From contig DASRBN010000004.1 of NCBI GenBank assembly GCA_035653615.1, forward strand, positions 62,001-126,000: 64,000 bases of DNA. The letters run 5' to 3'. Positions 6,956 through 15,858 of the stretch are shown piece by piece. The translations under genes were made by a program, and so were the position numbers. The stretch's first letter is position 1. Every line of letters starts with the position of its first letter. The stretch is from Ktedonobacteraceae bacterium. Its GTDB lineage: Bacteria; Chloroflexota; Ktedonobacteria; Ktedonobacterales; Ktedonobacteraceae. The notes beneath the pieces are model-generated. The model was not told where the DNA came from, ran no database searches, and saw nothing but the letters and a program-made list of their open reading frames with translations.

Positions 6956-8629
6956 CGGTCCTGATATCGGGAATCGCCTTACTCCCAGCGCCTTTCCTGG
7001 TTCCACCTGCCTCGTTTCCGGCACAGCTTCTGGCGGCCTGTGCTGGTCCGGGACATATGGTGAGGCAGCTGGATAAGCCATCGCTGACCGTCCTGCTTGG
7101 CCAGGTGGCATTGCGGGATCGGGCATCAGAGATGATCTTTCGTTATGTGGCAATGGTGCCGGGGGCATCATTGTTTGGAGTCTGCCGGCAGCGGGCGTCC
7201 CCTGGATGCGCAGGGCCAGCACCAGGCGGTTGATCTCCAACAGATCAGAACAGGATGATGGCAGTATCAAAGGCGCTCCCACGGCGCTGCGCTCAAACGC
7301 CGCGCTCAAATCATTCAGGCCGCGCGCCAGCTGTTGCGCGTAAGCGGTCATTTGCCCCAGGCGCGTAAGGCGATCAGCCATCAGGTTCAAACTACCCGCC
7401 AGCGGCATCAAAGGGCCGCTCTTCAAGGTCGCTCGCGCCCGCAGGTTGCCGTTGGCCAGTTGAGCCTGTATATTCTTGAGATGCTCAATACCCTCTTCTA
7501 GCAAGATATTGTGCGCCGTTATCTGCCTCGCCTGTTCCTCTATCCGTTGATTCGCTCTTTCCAGGTCCTCAAGCGCCTCTGCCTGTTTGCGCGCTAAGCG
7601 AACATTCTCCCACAGCGTATACATCTGCCGCGTTATCACCAATGCTACCACTGCTATCGTCGAGAAGACCAGCACAGGACGTATGGCTTGCTGACCGGCG
7701 TCGTTGGAAAAAACGTTAGCGCTTAAAGCTAAGAAGAGGAACGTCAGCAGCAGGTAGGGGATAAAGTTTACCGGGCCAAAACCTTCGCGTTCCGCCGCAT
7801 ACTGCATGCGTTGTTCAACAACGGATGCCGGAGTCGCCGGGAAGAAACGGCGTATGCAAGCTGCGACTCCAATCGTCATCAATCCCAGCGGCCACCCCAG
7901 GTCAATCCAGGTCGCCTCCACATATGTCCCGGCATTCTGCTGAATATTGAACACAAAATCCGAAGTCACGAAAAAGCACAGCCCCAATCCGACCAGAAAT
8001 AGAGCAGTACGCCGGGCAGTAGCTTGATAGGCCCGCCCCTGACCTCGCAAGAGTAGGAATACAACACAGCTCAGTAGAGCCGTATCGCTGATAGGATAGT
8101 ACAGCCCTAAAAATTTGGCGAGGCTGGCTTCTCCTGGCGCCTGTGCAAGGGAGCCAAGCAACAAATACCAGGCAATAGCCAGGATAGAACCCATAGAGAT
8201 CAGGCTATCCACCAGTAGCAACAAACGTTTGCCTCCCGGCTCAGGGGATGGCTGCAAGAGCAGGCCAACGAAAACCAGCACAGGAAAACTGGAGTACCCA
8301 ACATCTGCAATCGAGGGAAAAGGCGTCTCGCCCATAGACATGTAGTAACGCCAGAAGGTCTCACCAACTCCCCACATAATTACGCCCAGACTGATCAATA
8401 TCCAGCCCACCCACTCGTACCCGATCCATGGTTCGACATGCTCCTCCCTACGCGTCACGGCGCATACACTGATGAATGCCAGGGAGCCACCTATGAATGC
8501 GCCCGTCAGCGGAGAAAACTGACCAACGGTGTGCGCAAAAGAGCCCCCGAGATGAAAAACGACAATGGTAATCATAGCCGCCGCTACACACATCACCCCC
8601 TTGACGATTGTTCGCCATGATACTTGCAT
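6896..8629 (-). CDS. Multi-pass membrane sensor with HAMP-like segment and coiled coil, no output domain
   Basis: Eight or nine hydrophobic helices cover about residues 8-345 and carry the signature FPSIADVGYSSFPVLVF; the histidine kinase at 57845-60895 has the equivalent PSPADIGFTMYYLF, so both share one sensor domain. Next come a coiled coil (ARKQAEALEDLERANQRIEEQ) and a HAMP-like stretch (LANGNLRARATLKSGPLMPL, then LMADRLTRLGQ), and a Pro-rich tail. I see no kinase or cyclase domain. ATG 8629 is preceded by GGGAGGAG; the frame is open 81 bases further upstream without a better site. It probably signals through protein contacts. The tail overlaps the convergent phosphatase gene. Confidence 0.75.
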   Translation of the reverse strand: MQVSWRTIVKGVMCVAAAMITIVVFHLGGSFAHTVGQFSPLTGAFIGGSLAFISVCAVTRREEHVEPWIGYEWVGWILISLGVIMWGVGETFWRYYMSMGETPFPSIADVGYSSFPVLVFVGLLLQPSPEPGGKRLLLLVDSLISMGSILAIAWYLLLGSLAQAPGEASLAKFLGLYYPISDTALLSCVVFLLLRGQGRAYQATARRTALFLVGLGLCFFVTSDFVFNIQQNAGTYVEATWIDLGWPLGLMTIGVAACIRRFFPATPASVVEQRMQYAAEREGFGPVNFIPYLLLTFLFLALSANVFSNDAGQQAIRPVLVFSTIAVVALVITRQMYTLWENVRLARKQAEALEDLERANQRIEEQARQITAHNILLEEGIEHLKNIQAQLANGNLRARATLKSGPLMPLAGSLNLMADRLTRLGQMTAYAQQLARGLNDLSAAFERSAVGAPLILPSSCSDLLEINRLVLALRIQGTPAAGRLQTMMPPAPLPHNERSSLMPDPAMPPGQAGRSAMAYPAASPYVPDQHRPPEAVPETRQVEPGKALGVRRFPISGPLQLSAIRPQNTGPLEDGSR

Positions 8630-8780
8630 ATACTCCTCCCATTCAAAAAACGTACAGAGCCTTTCGCTGTGAGCTGGCTGGGACGGCAACAATACAATTT
8701 GCCGCACCATACATAAGTCTACATTGGAAAACTTTACGTTCTCTCCTATTTTTCTTCCGTTTGTAGTAAGAGTAAGCGAA

Positions 8781-8841
8781 CAGGCACCAGGCGCTGTCCC
8801 TACAAGATTCGACTGTAGGGACAGCGCCTGGTGCCTGTCCT
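8781..8841. repeat. Inverted pair of family C repeats
   Basis: ACAGGCACCAGGCGCTGTCC followed by CTAC, a 14-base spacer, then the exact complement TAGGGACAGCGCCTGGTGCC. Single or paired copies of this unit recur near 43805, 45968 and 63649. Confidence 0.85.
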
Positions 8842-9100
8842 GGTATTTTAAAAATGCAGGTGAACAACGTCATGAGTAGTAAGAGGAGAAAGTCATAGCG
8901 GACAAAAGTGCTTACCATGCCTGCTGCAAGCGAAAAGGCAGGGCGTGACTGCAAGGCTCATGAACGCCGGACATCTTCGTATAAGACAAAATATTGTAAA
9001 GCAAATCTTATACCGTCTTATGATTGCTTTTTCTATCGATTTTGTTTGTGCATATAGTACAAGTAGTAAACATTGTGATGCAAATTGGCACATTTTGCGC

Positions 9101-9129
9101 TAGACATTGCGTACAGAATATGCTAAACT
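9101..9129 (+). promoter_or_regulatory. Possible promoter of the PucR-type gene
   Basis: TAGACA and TAAACT separated by 17 bases, in AT-rich DNA about 210 bases upstream of the ATG at 9338. The -10 match is moderate (four of six). Confidence 0.3.
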
Positions 9130-9190
9130 TTGTTTTGTCCCTACAGTTTCATGTTAGCTACAAGTATCTGAGAGCACATTTTTGGCGATT

Positions 9191-9298
9191 GAGATTCTTC
9201 GCTTCACTCAGAATGACATGTTCCAGGGCATGTCCGGGGCATATCATTCTGAACGAAAGAAGCCGAAGCCCTGAGCGGAGCGAATGGGGAAGAATCTC
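9191..9298. repeat. Family A repeat, long-spaced form
   Basis: GATTCTTCGCTTCACTCAGA at the left and AAGAATC at the right, with an inner ATCATTCTGAACGAAAGAAG. A diverged palindromic copy between promoter and start of the PucR-type gene, so it lies in the 5' untranslated leader. Confidence 0.75.
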
Positions 9299-9337
9299 TG
9301 AATGTTCATGGTTATTCACCTGTGAGAGAGCTGGCGT

Positions 9338-10945
9338 ATGAGTTCAAAAACGCGGGCGATCACGCTCGAACAGTTATCTCAGGATTCTTCTGTCATGACT
9401 ATGAGGGAAGATCCTGGTTCTCAGCTTTATCCCCCCTCGAATGGAAGCGTAGCTCAGGCCGTTATCGTCAAAAACCCATATGCTGTCATCGAGCGTTTAA
9501 CTCAGGCCCTTTCGCCGCATCATTCCCTCGCCGCCCTGCTTCACTCCCTCGCCGCGCTTGTACAGGAAGTGCTGGGCATAGACCTTTGTCTCGTTATGCT
9601 CGTCGATGAAGCCAATAGCATCCTTTCCACACAGGCAACCTCACCTGATTTGAGCAACTACGAGCTACATTTTACCCCTTTTGAGTCCGGTCACGTTCCC
9701 TGGCAAAAGCTGCGAGTGTTCAACACAGAAGGTCAATTACCAGCCCTTACTGTTCAGGAGCAGGAGCAATTGAACCCGCTTAAACAGGTACAGTATGAGA
9801 TGCTACGTGCTATCCCGCTTAGTATCGGTGACCAGAACCTGGGATTGCTGCTTTGCTATGCCAGTAAAAATCGCGATTATGGCAGAGAGGAGCTGGTTTT
9901 ACTACGATCCATCATAAGCCAGGCTTCCCTCGCCATTCAGAATCGCCAGCTCGCGCGTACACCAACATCTCGTAACCTTCTGAAAGCTTTTTTTGATGAT
10001 CTGCTCTCCCCTGAAGCTGGCAAAGAAGAATCGTTGCGTGGGCGAGCAATTGCCCTTGGTTGTGATCTTGCGCAGCCTCATGTCATGCTGATGATAGCAA
10101 TGGGATACCTCTCCTGGTCCGCCGTGACAGGATTCCACAACCACAATCATAAGGCATCACAGGTTCCTGTTTCAAAGCGACAAACAGGGAAGCAGAGTAG
10201 TAAGTGTGGGGGCGGTGGTGGATGTAGGGTGGGGGAGCTTGCTCCACCAGATGAAGAGGAGTCGCCCGCGGAAGCAGAACATATTGTAAACAACTATGCC
10301 GCCCGGCTAATAAAGCATCAGGTGCAAGAACACTCTCCCGGTTCGCTTGTGGATGAACGCGAGAACCTGCTGTACTGTCTTCTACCTCTCAATAGTTCTG
10401 GAGATGTACTCACCTGGCTACCAGCTCTTATCCAGCAGGTACAAGTCGAGCAGCGCATCCAGATGTTTGCCGGTATTGGCAATCCCTATGCAGATGTGTA
10501 CGATTACAAGAAAGGCTTTGCGGAAGCTGAGGCGGCCCTGCGTATAGGACCATGCCTTACACCTGGATCCAATATTACTCATTTTAACGAACTGGGTGTC
10601 TACCGGTATATCTATGAGTTCGCTTGCTCCAACACATTGGATGATATCTACCTGGAAAAGATCGCCGCCATTACCTCCTATGACCAGCAGCGCAAAAGGT
10701 CTGAACTTCTGGATACCCTCGAAATCTTCCTCGAAACTGGATGCAACATCAAAGATACTTCCGAGCGGCTTCACCTGCACCGCAACACAATCATTCAGCG
10801 CTTAAAGCGCATCCAGGACCTCTCCGCAATCAGCCTGGATCACCCGCAGCAGCGGTTGTGGCTACAAGTTTCCCTCATGGTCCATAAATTGCGTAAGCAT
10901 CACGCTTCTCTCTGCTTGCGCTCTGACAAGACCATCAGCACATAG
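9338..10945 (+). CDS. PucR/CdaR-family transcriptional regulator with GAF domain
   Basis: Residues 50-210 form a GAF-like sensor (AALVQEVLGIDLCLVMLVDE ... LGLLLCYASKNRDYGREEL). The C-terminal 65 residues are the PucR helix-turn-helix: LLDTLEIFLETGCNIKDTSE, then RLHLHRNTIIQRLKRI. Between them lies a GGDEF-related central domain (VEQRIQMFAGIGNPYADVYD, then GFAEAEAAL). The effector is unknown. Near residues 288-305 the run KCGGGGGCRVGELAPPD comes from an inserted repeat (GTAGGGTGGGGGAGCTTGCT) and interrupts the central domain in frame. Its end overlaps by 46 bases the convergent gene at 10900-11403. Confidence 0.85.
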   Translation: MSSKTRAITLEQLSQDSSVMTMREDPGSQLYPPSNGSVAQAVIVKNPYAVIERLTQALSPHHSLAALLHSLAALVQEVLGIDLCLVMLVDEANSILSTQATSPDLSNYELHFTPFESGHVPWQKLRVFNTEGQLPALTVQEQEQLNPLKQVQYEMLRAIPLSIGDQNLGLLLCYASKNRDYGREELVLLRSIISQASLAIQNRQLARTPTSRNLLKAFFDDLLSPEAGKEESLRGRAIALGCDLAQPHVMLMIAMGYLSWSAVTGFHNHNHKASQVPVSKRQTGKQSSKCGGGGGCRVGELAPPDEEESPAEAEHIVNNYAARLIKHQVQEHSPGSLVDERENLLYCLLPLNSSGDVLTWLPALIQQVQVEQRIQMFAGIGNPYADVYDYKKGFAEAEAALRIGPCLTPGSNITHFNELGVYRYIYEFACSNTLDDIYLEKIAAITSYDQQRKRSELLDTLEIFLETGCNIKDTSERLHLHRNTIIQRLKRIQDLSAISLDHPQQRLWLQVSLMVHKLRKHHASLCLRSDKTIST

Positions 10946-11403
10946 CCGGTTTCAAGAATGGAAGAGATCTCAATGCCAAAGCTACGCATCTTCAAGCGAG
11001 TACGGGAAAGGACATTGCGGACGGGCCGCATCTCTTGATCCCATACACCCGCAAGTTGCGCCTCGTACAACTTTTGGCGACTGCGCTCAACCGTTGAATC
11101 AGAGATATGCCCGTGATTAAAACTCGCCAGCATGACTTCATAAGGGCAGTAATGCGGATACGACTTCAATAGTGGCATAAGCACACTCAATTCACTGCTG
11201 GTGAACTGTTGCTGTGCTAACATGTAGGGATGAGGTTTACCAGGATCATCGGCAATCAATGAGAGCGTACCCAGGGAAACATTCAAAGCCAACGTCCATT
11301 CTGCGGGCAGCAGCCCTTCTAAGGAGAAGTGCAGAATCTCTTCATCGCCTGTTTGCACCTGGTAGACAGGGGGGTTTATTTTACGAAGGGATACTTTTTG
11401 CAT
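10900..11403 (-). CDS. Putative winged-helix DNA-binding protein, paralogue 1
   Basis: 167 residues, no named family recognised. The first half is a beta-rich segment (EILHFSLEGLLPAEWTLALN, then SLGTLSLIADD). The second half resembles the OmpR-type winged helix: QFTSSELSVLMPLLKSYPHY, then CPYEVMLASF, DSTVERSRQKL, VRNVLSRTRLKMRSFGIEI and a closing SILETGYVLM, which matches the wing hairpin ending GxGYxL. There is no receiver domain. AAGGAGTAGCGTT precedes the ATG. The gene at 11880-12383 is a clear paralogue in the same orientation. I infer a small transcription regulator; this rests on pattern similarity only. Confidence 0.65.
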   Translation of the reverse strand: MQKVSLRKINPPVYQVQTGDEEILHFSLEGLLPAEWTLALNVSLGTLSLIADDPGKPHPYMLAQQQFTSSELSVLMPLLKSYPHYCPYEVMLASFNHGHISDSTVERSRQKLYEAQLAGVWDQEMRPVRNVLSRTRLKMRSFGIEISSILETGYVLMVLSERKQREA

Positions 11404-11673
11404 AACGCTACTCCTTGTCTCGCACGTGCATGTGTCCTGTTGGGCAGGTTCCGAAAATCAAGCTATAATTTCCTGAGCTTCACCTCTCTACCTCGCCCCT
11501 GTTCCAATATGTTTTCATTACACCTCCTTCCTACTTATTTGTTTGCCACCCAATAACCGCCTATACGCTACAATTTGCATCCGTTACGTTTATTTTTATA
11601 CCTTCTCTTCGGATTTACTTCCGTAGGGGCGATGGCCTGTCCTCGCCCTCGATAAGAATACTGGTGCCACTAC

Positions 11674-11697
11674 ACATGTTTTTAAATGAAAACATGT
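11674..11697. promoter_or_regulatory. 24-bp inverted repeat, operator candidate
   Basis: ACATGTTTT and AAAACATGT around a six-base centre. The symmetric AT-rich site lies between two genes for winged-helix-like proteins, so it may be their binding site. Confidence 0.4.
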
Positions 11698-11791
11698 ATA
11701 TGATAAACATTACACTAGTTTTTGCGAAAAGGCAAGAGTTTAAGGAGGTTCTTCGCATCAAATAATGAAAAATGATCCATTATTCTGATAA

Positions 11792-11811
11792 TACAAAACA
11801 GTTGTTTTGTA
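11792..11811. promoter_or_regulatory. 20-bp perfect palindrome, operator candidate
   Basis: TACAAAACAGTTGTTTTGTA is an exact inverted repeat with a two-base centre, close to the 3' end of the upstream paralogue. No T-run follows on the plus strand. Confidence 0.4.
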
Positions 11812-11825
11812 GAGGGAAGCATATG

Positions 11826-11871
11826 GAATCGAGCCGCTCCCTCTGGGGTGCTGAGGGGAGCGGCTCGATTC
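11826..11871 (-). terminator. Hairpin downstream of winged-helix paralogue 2
   Basis: Sixteen-base exact arms GAATCGAGCCGCTCCC and GGGAGCGGCTCGATTC around a 14-base loop, eight bases after the stop of the minus-strand gene. The following minus-strand bases are not strongly T-rich. Confidence 0.6.
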
Positions 11872-11879
11872 TACGAAGG

Positions 11880-12383
11880 CTATGCAGTTCTCGCGTTTTT
11901 CCTCGTTGAGGCGGTCATGAGCATATAGCCCGTCTCTAAAATGGATGTAATACTCATGCCAAAGGGTCGCACCTTGAGCCGAACGCGGGAGAGTACATTG
12001 CGCATCGGTCGCATTTCCCGCTCCCAGGTGCCGCTCTCCAGCGCGTTTTGTAAACGCTCTCGATATTGCGTGATTATCTCTTCGGTAACGTTACTGTTAT
12101 AGAAGCGAGCGTAAATGACTTCGTGGGGACAATAGTGAGGATATGCTTCCAGCAGTGGAAGCAGCAGGCTCATCTCGCTAAAGGTGAATTGTTGCTGCGC
12201 TATCAAACGCGCCCGCTCGCCATCCCGGCGACCAAGGTAGGAGAGCGTGCCGGAGAGGGTATTTAAAACCAGCACATGTCCCGGCGGTAGAGCACCTTGC
12301 ATAGAAAAATACCGGAACCGGCCATCGTTCTGTTTTATAGAAGAGGCAGTATTTCTTTCTTTAGAAAGAGCTACTGGTTGCAC
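11880..12383 (-). CDS. Putative winged-helix DNA-binding protein, paralogue 2
   Basis: 167 residues, the same length and plan as the protein at 10900-11403: QQFTFSEMSLLLPLLEAYPH, then YCPHEVIYARFYNSNVTEEI, MRPMRNVLSRVRLKVRPFG, and SILETGYMLM. The N-terminal half again has a beta-rich GALPPGHVLVLNTLSGTLSY segment. The two genes are same-strand neighbours, so they arose by tandem duplication and then diverged. A TTGACA promoter candidate lies about 70-95 bases upstream. The XRE-STAND gene starts divergently 178 bases away and could be a target. Confidence 0.65.
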   Translation of the reverse strand: MQPVALSKERNTASSIKQNDGRFRYFSMQGALPPGHVLVLNTLSGTLSYLGRRDGERARLIAQQQFTFSEMSLLLPLLEAYPHYCPHEVIYARFYNSNVTEEIITQYRERLQNALESGTWEREMRPMRNVLSRVRLKVRPFGMSITSILETGYMLMTASTRKNARTA

Positions 12384-12448
12384 ATTGTTTCTCCTTCCTT
12401 GTGCGTCCCGCTGCTGTTTCGCGGCAGCAAATCAAGCAGGATAGAGGC

Positions 12449-12477
12449 AATACACTTTCTAAAAGAAATTATGTCAA
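12449..12477 (-). promoter_or_regulatory. Promoter candidate for winged-helix paralogue 2
   Basis: On the minus strand, TTGACA (12472-12477) and TGTATT (12449-12454) with a 17-base spacer, upstream of the start at 12383. The -35 is perfect and the -10 partial. Confidence 0.45.
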
Positions 12478-12561
12478 GAAACGTGTACATAAGGAAGAAC
12501 TTATGTTATCATTTCTCTTAACAGATTTATCATTTTTTTCTGACCAACGAAGGGGATGATG

Positions 12562-15111
12562 ATGAGTGCATCAAAGGATTTCCCTCAGCCTCGCCTGCGA
12601 CTCGCGGAAGCGCGGACCCTTCACGGTTGGTCGCAACAAGATGTAGCCAATCGCATTGGCACAACGCACGTCAATATCAGCCGTTGGGAGCGCGGAATCA
12701 CGAAGCCAGGTCCCTATTTTCGCCGCAAGCTCAGTGAGCTATATGGCAAGAGCGAAGAGGAACTTGATCTTGGGCCAGGTCTCGATGGAGTTGCCGCAAC
12801 ATCTCTCCTCGTATCCGATGAAGCTTTATACGATCCCGCTATCCCTCCTCCACCTCCCACAGGCCTGGTAGGGCGTGATCATGAACTCGTTCAGATCAAG
12901 CGGCGCCTGCGCGAGGGTAACAGTGTTACGCTTACGGCGCTCAATGGCTTACCCGGTGTAGGAAAAACAACATTGGCGATAGCGCTGGCACATGACCCAG
13001 AAATACAGGCCCATTTTTCTGATGGCATCTTGTGGGCAGGGCTGGGACCACATCCAAATTTGCCGGGGACTTTGAGCCACTGGGGAACCCTGCTGGGCAT
13101 ATCATTGGCCGAGATGGCGACATTAAACGGCAATGAGGCATGGGCCAGGGCGCTCCACAATGCCATCGGCTCTCGTCGTATGCTGCTGGTACTTGACGAC
13201 GTGTGGCAGGTTGAAGACGCGCTGGCATGCAAAGTGGGAGGTACTAACTGTGCCTACCTGGTTACTACCCGATTTCCTGGCATCGCCGCTTACATTGCAG
13301 TGGACGGGGCTACTGCAATTCAGGAATTGGATGAAGAACATAGCCTGCAGCTTTTGAGATTGCTGGCCCCCGAAGTAGTCAAGCGTGAAGAGAAGAAGAT
13401 TCACGATCTCATACACGCAGTCGGCGGTCTCCCTCTCGCGCTCACCATCATGGGAAATTACCTGCGCAAACAGGCGTATAGCGGACAGGCACGGCGTGTC
13501 CATGCGGCGCTGAGAAGGTTAAGTATAGCCGAGGAGCGATTGCAACTGAGCGAACCGCGCAGCCCGGTAGAAAGCCATAGCAGCCTGCCCGCGAGCGTCC
13601 CTTTATCTTTGCAATCAGTCATCGCTATCTCGGACCAGCTGTTAAGTAAACAGGAGCGCGAAGCGCTCTACGCTTTGTCGGTCTTTCCTGCCAGGTCGGG
13701 TAGCTTCTCCGAAGAAGCCGCTCTAGCCGTCACCAACAGTTCTGTAGAGGTGCTGGATGTCTTGATGGATAGAGGGCTTCTGGAGAGCAGCGGATCAGGG
13801 CGTTACACGCTGCACCAGATCATTGCCGACTACGCGCGAGCCCACTTGCGAGAAAACGCGGCATTTGAACGCTTAATGGCATACATCACCCACTATGTAG
13901 AAAAGCACAAAACGGACTATGAATTGCTTGAACTTGAGAGCGGGATCATCCTCGTAGCGCTGGATAAAGCATATGAAATGGGATGGAAGGCAATGCTGGT
14001 AAGCGCGGTCATCAACTTCACTCCTTTTCTCCTACTACGAGGGCAATACACGCTAGCAGAACAATACGCGGGGTATGCATACGAGGCGGCCAGCAAATTG
14101 GACGATAATTATGGCATTACCAGCGCGTTGCTCTATCTTGGGCAGATCATGATGAAACGAGGCAGTTACCCGCTGGCAACAACCTATCTCCGGCAAGGAT
14201 TGACCCTGGCACGCCAGATTGGAGACCATGAACGGACCAGCGCCTTACTTAATGACCTTGGATGGGTAACCTGGAAACAGGGAGACTATGCACAGGCAGA
14301 GGCCTATTTACAGGAAGGATTGGTCCTGGCACGAGAGGTCGGAAATAGTGAGCGTATTAGCGACCTGCTCGAAATACTGGGTTCTGTAACAGCCAGCGAA
14401 GGAAATTACACGCAGTCGGAAAAGTACCTGCAAGAAGCCCTGCTGCTCGCAAAGGATATTGGAGACCGCGAACGTATTTGCAGCATACTTATCAACCTGG
14501 GCGCAACAGCGGGCGAACAGGGAGATCACCATCGCGAAGAAATCTGTTATCAGGAAGGCCTCTCCCTTGCTCGCGAGATTGGACATCGCGAGTGGATCAG
14601 CCTCCTGCTCATCAACTTGGGAGATCTGGCAGGAGAGCAACAGAACTACTCGCAGGCAGAAGAGTACTTTCGAGAAGGACTGGCCCTGGCACGCGAGATT
14701 GAGCATCGAGAGCGTATCAGTGCCCTCCTTAGTAATCTTGGCTCCATCACCTGGAAGCAAGGAAACTACGTACAGGCAGAGGCATATCTACAAGAAAGCC
14801 TGGAACTGGCACATCAAATTGGCAATCCTTTACTGATAGCAAACGCCCTTTATGAGTCAGGCATGCTCTACCTCCATTGGCAAAAGAGAGAAAAAGCTGA
14901 GGCCAGGTTTCATGAGATGCTCACAACCATTCCTGAAGGAGACCAGGAACTCGCGGCACAGGCGCAATATGGCTTAGCCATCGCCGCCGCCGCCTCCGGT
15001 AATATCTTTGAAGCGCGGAAAAGGGGAGAAGCCAGTCTGAAAGTCCTCGAAGCCATGGGGCATCGCACTGTTAAAGAAGTCAGGAGCTGGTTAGAAACCC
15101 TCATTCCTTAA
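12562..15111 (+). CDS. XRE-family regulator with STAND NTPase (NB-ARC-like) and TPR array
   Basis: Three parts are visible. An XRE helix-turn-helix lies near residues 10-65 (LRLAEARTLHGWSQQDVANR, then THVNISRWERG). A STAND NTPase follows, with P-loop LPGVGKTTLAI near residue 135 and Walker B MLLVLDDVW. Eight or more TPR units of 40 residues span about 500-830 (consensus WKQGNYxQAExYLQEGL, then LAREIGxRERI). These proteins are thought to switch by nucleotide-driven oligomerisation when the TPRs sense a ligand. AAGGGG sits directly before the first of three consecutive ATGs (12556, 12559, 12562), so the third has the best spacing. The TPR units are unusually alike, suggesting recent expansion. 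Confidence 0.88.
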   Translation: MSASKDFPQPRLRLAEARTLHGWSQQDVANRIGTTHVNISRWERGITKPGPYFRRKLSELYGKSEEELDLGPGLDGVAATSLLVSDEALYDPAIPPPPPTGLVGRDHELVQIKRRLREGNSVTLTALNGLPGVGKTTLAIALAHDPEIQAHFSDGILWAGLGPHPNLPGTLSHWGTLLGISLAEMATLNGNEAWARALHNAIGSRRMLLVLDDVWQVEDALACKVGGTNCAYLVTTRFPGIAAYIAVDGATAIQELDEEHSLQLLRLLAPEVVKREEKKIHDLIHAVGGLPLALTIMGNYLRKQAYSGQARRVHAALRRLSIAEERLQLSEPRSPVESHSSLPASVPLSLQSVIAISDQLLSKQEREALYALSVFPARSGSFSEEAALAVTNSSVEVLDVLMDRGLLESSGSGRYTLHQIIADYARAHLRENAAFERLMAYITHYVEKHKTDYELLELESGIILVALDKAYEMGWKAMLVSAVINFTPFLLLRGQYTLAEQYAGYAYEAASKLDDNYGITSALLYLGQIMMKRGSYPLATTYLRQGLTLARQIGDHERTSALLNDLGWVTWKQGDYAQAEAYLQEGLVLAREVGNSERISDLLEILGSVTASEGNYTQSEKYLQEALLLAKDIGDRERICSILINLGATAGEQGDHHREEICYQEGLSLAREIGHREWISLLLINLGDLAGEQQNYSQAEEYFREGLALAREIEHRERISALLSNLGSITWKQGNYVQAEAYLQESLELAHQIGNPLLIANALYESGMLYLHWQKREKAEARFHEMLTTIPEGDQELAAQAQYGLAIAAAASGNIFEARKRGEASLKVLEAMGHRTVKEVRSWLETLIP

Positions 15112-15115
15112 AGCC

Positions 15116-15199
15116 GTAGGGGCCGATTGATCGCGCCCACCATCGATTGATCGGCCCCGTGTCCATTGCTGGAGTCTTTTGTCAAACATCATCAGGGAC
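15116..15199. repeat. Composite repeat B with tail, at a convergent gene end
   Basis: GTAGGGGCCGATTGATCGCG, an inner ATCGATTGATCGGCCCCGTG and a tail TTTTGTCAAACATCATCAGG. It fills the gap between the XRE-STAND gene and the small minus-strand gene, whose stop codon lies in the tail. Confidence 0.75.
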
Positions 15200-15395
15200 G
15201 AAAACGCCTGTAGGGATTGATCTCTCGCGTTACCTCATCAAAACTGTGCTGTTGTATCACCTGAATAGAATTCTGAGCATTACTTGTGGGCGATGCGGCA
15301 TGGCTCGCCAGCACTGGTGTAAATACAAGGTATGCTGCGATCAGCATCAGTACCATCAGTGGTAAAATCCAGCGCAACAATCTTCTGAACATCAT
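15192..15395 (-). CDS. Small secreted or membrane-anchored protein, 67 aa
   Basis: Not recognised. An N-terminal basic segment (MMFRRLLRW) and a hydrophobic helix (ILPLMVLMLIAAYLVFTPVL) followed by ASHAAS look like a Sec signal peptide with a possible cleavage site near residue 34. The mature part would be about 33 polar residues. AGAGGGGA lies just upstream of two consecutive ATGs; the second has the better spacing. The stop codon is supplied by the tail of an intergenic repeat, so the end may have been changed by repeat insertion. Confidence 0.5.
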   Translation of the reverse strand: MMFRRLLRWILPLMVLMLIAAYLVFTPVLASHAASPTSNAQNSIQVIQQHSFDEVTREINPYRRFRP

Positions 15396-15858
15396 ATTCC
15401 CCTCTCTTTAAGGCTGAGCAATCGTCTCGATTACCCCGCAGCCATCTTTCGTAAGGGCGTACCCTGGTGGTCGCCCTCCAATTTAAAATCCTGGTGGTTG
15501 CCCTCCCTAGATTTCAATACACATCGCGATGTACAGACCGGTTCCGGTGACCAGAAAAGATAGTAGAAGATAATTTTCAATCTTTCAGGTTTTTGTCTTG
15601 TACCGGCAAAAAAGTACTAGCGAGTTGCTCAGGTCGGGCATGTCATTCTGAGCGCAGCGAAGAATCTTCTTCCGCCCGGTACTTCATACCTACTCAAGGG
15701 CGCAAAATTGAAAAAACCGCGTGCATCACTATATTCCCTCAACGGAAGCGGGAAATGAGAGAGCCATGCTTCACAAGTAGTTGTTGCCTGTCCCTTATTG
15801 TGCGCGGCATGTTATTGTCCTGCACGACGAGGGACAGGCGGAAAGGAGAGAGGAGCAT
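15396..15858. other. Intergenic region with repeats D and A
   Basis: Holds a family D repeat pair at 15452-15508 (GGGCGTACCCTGGTGGTCGC, then CCTGGTGGTTGCCCTCC) and a single family A unit at 15640-15667 (TCATTCTGAGCGCAGCGAAG). I see no gene with a convincing start in it. Confidence 0.6.

Larger units (their letters stand above)
8630..9337. other. Intergenic region with two repeats and a possible promoter
   Basis: The 708 bases between divergent genes hold a family C inverted pair (8781-8841), a family A repeat (9191-9298) and a plus-strand promoter candidate (9101-9129). Short open frames here have no codon pattern or ribosome site that I trust. Confidence 0.6.
11404..11879. promoter_or_regulatory. 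Intergenic region between winged-helix paralogues, with palindromes
   Basis: 476 bases without a gene. It holds two AT-rich palindromes listed separately (11674, 11792), a GTAGGGGCGATGGCCTGTCC repeat remnant near 11620 and a terminator hairpin at 11826. It should contain the promoter of the gene at 10900-11403. Confidence 0.5.
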
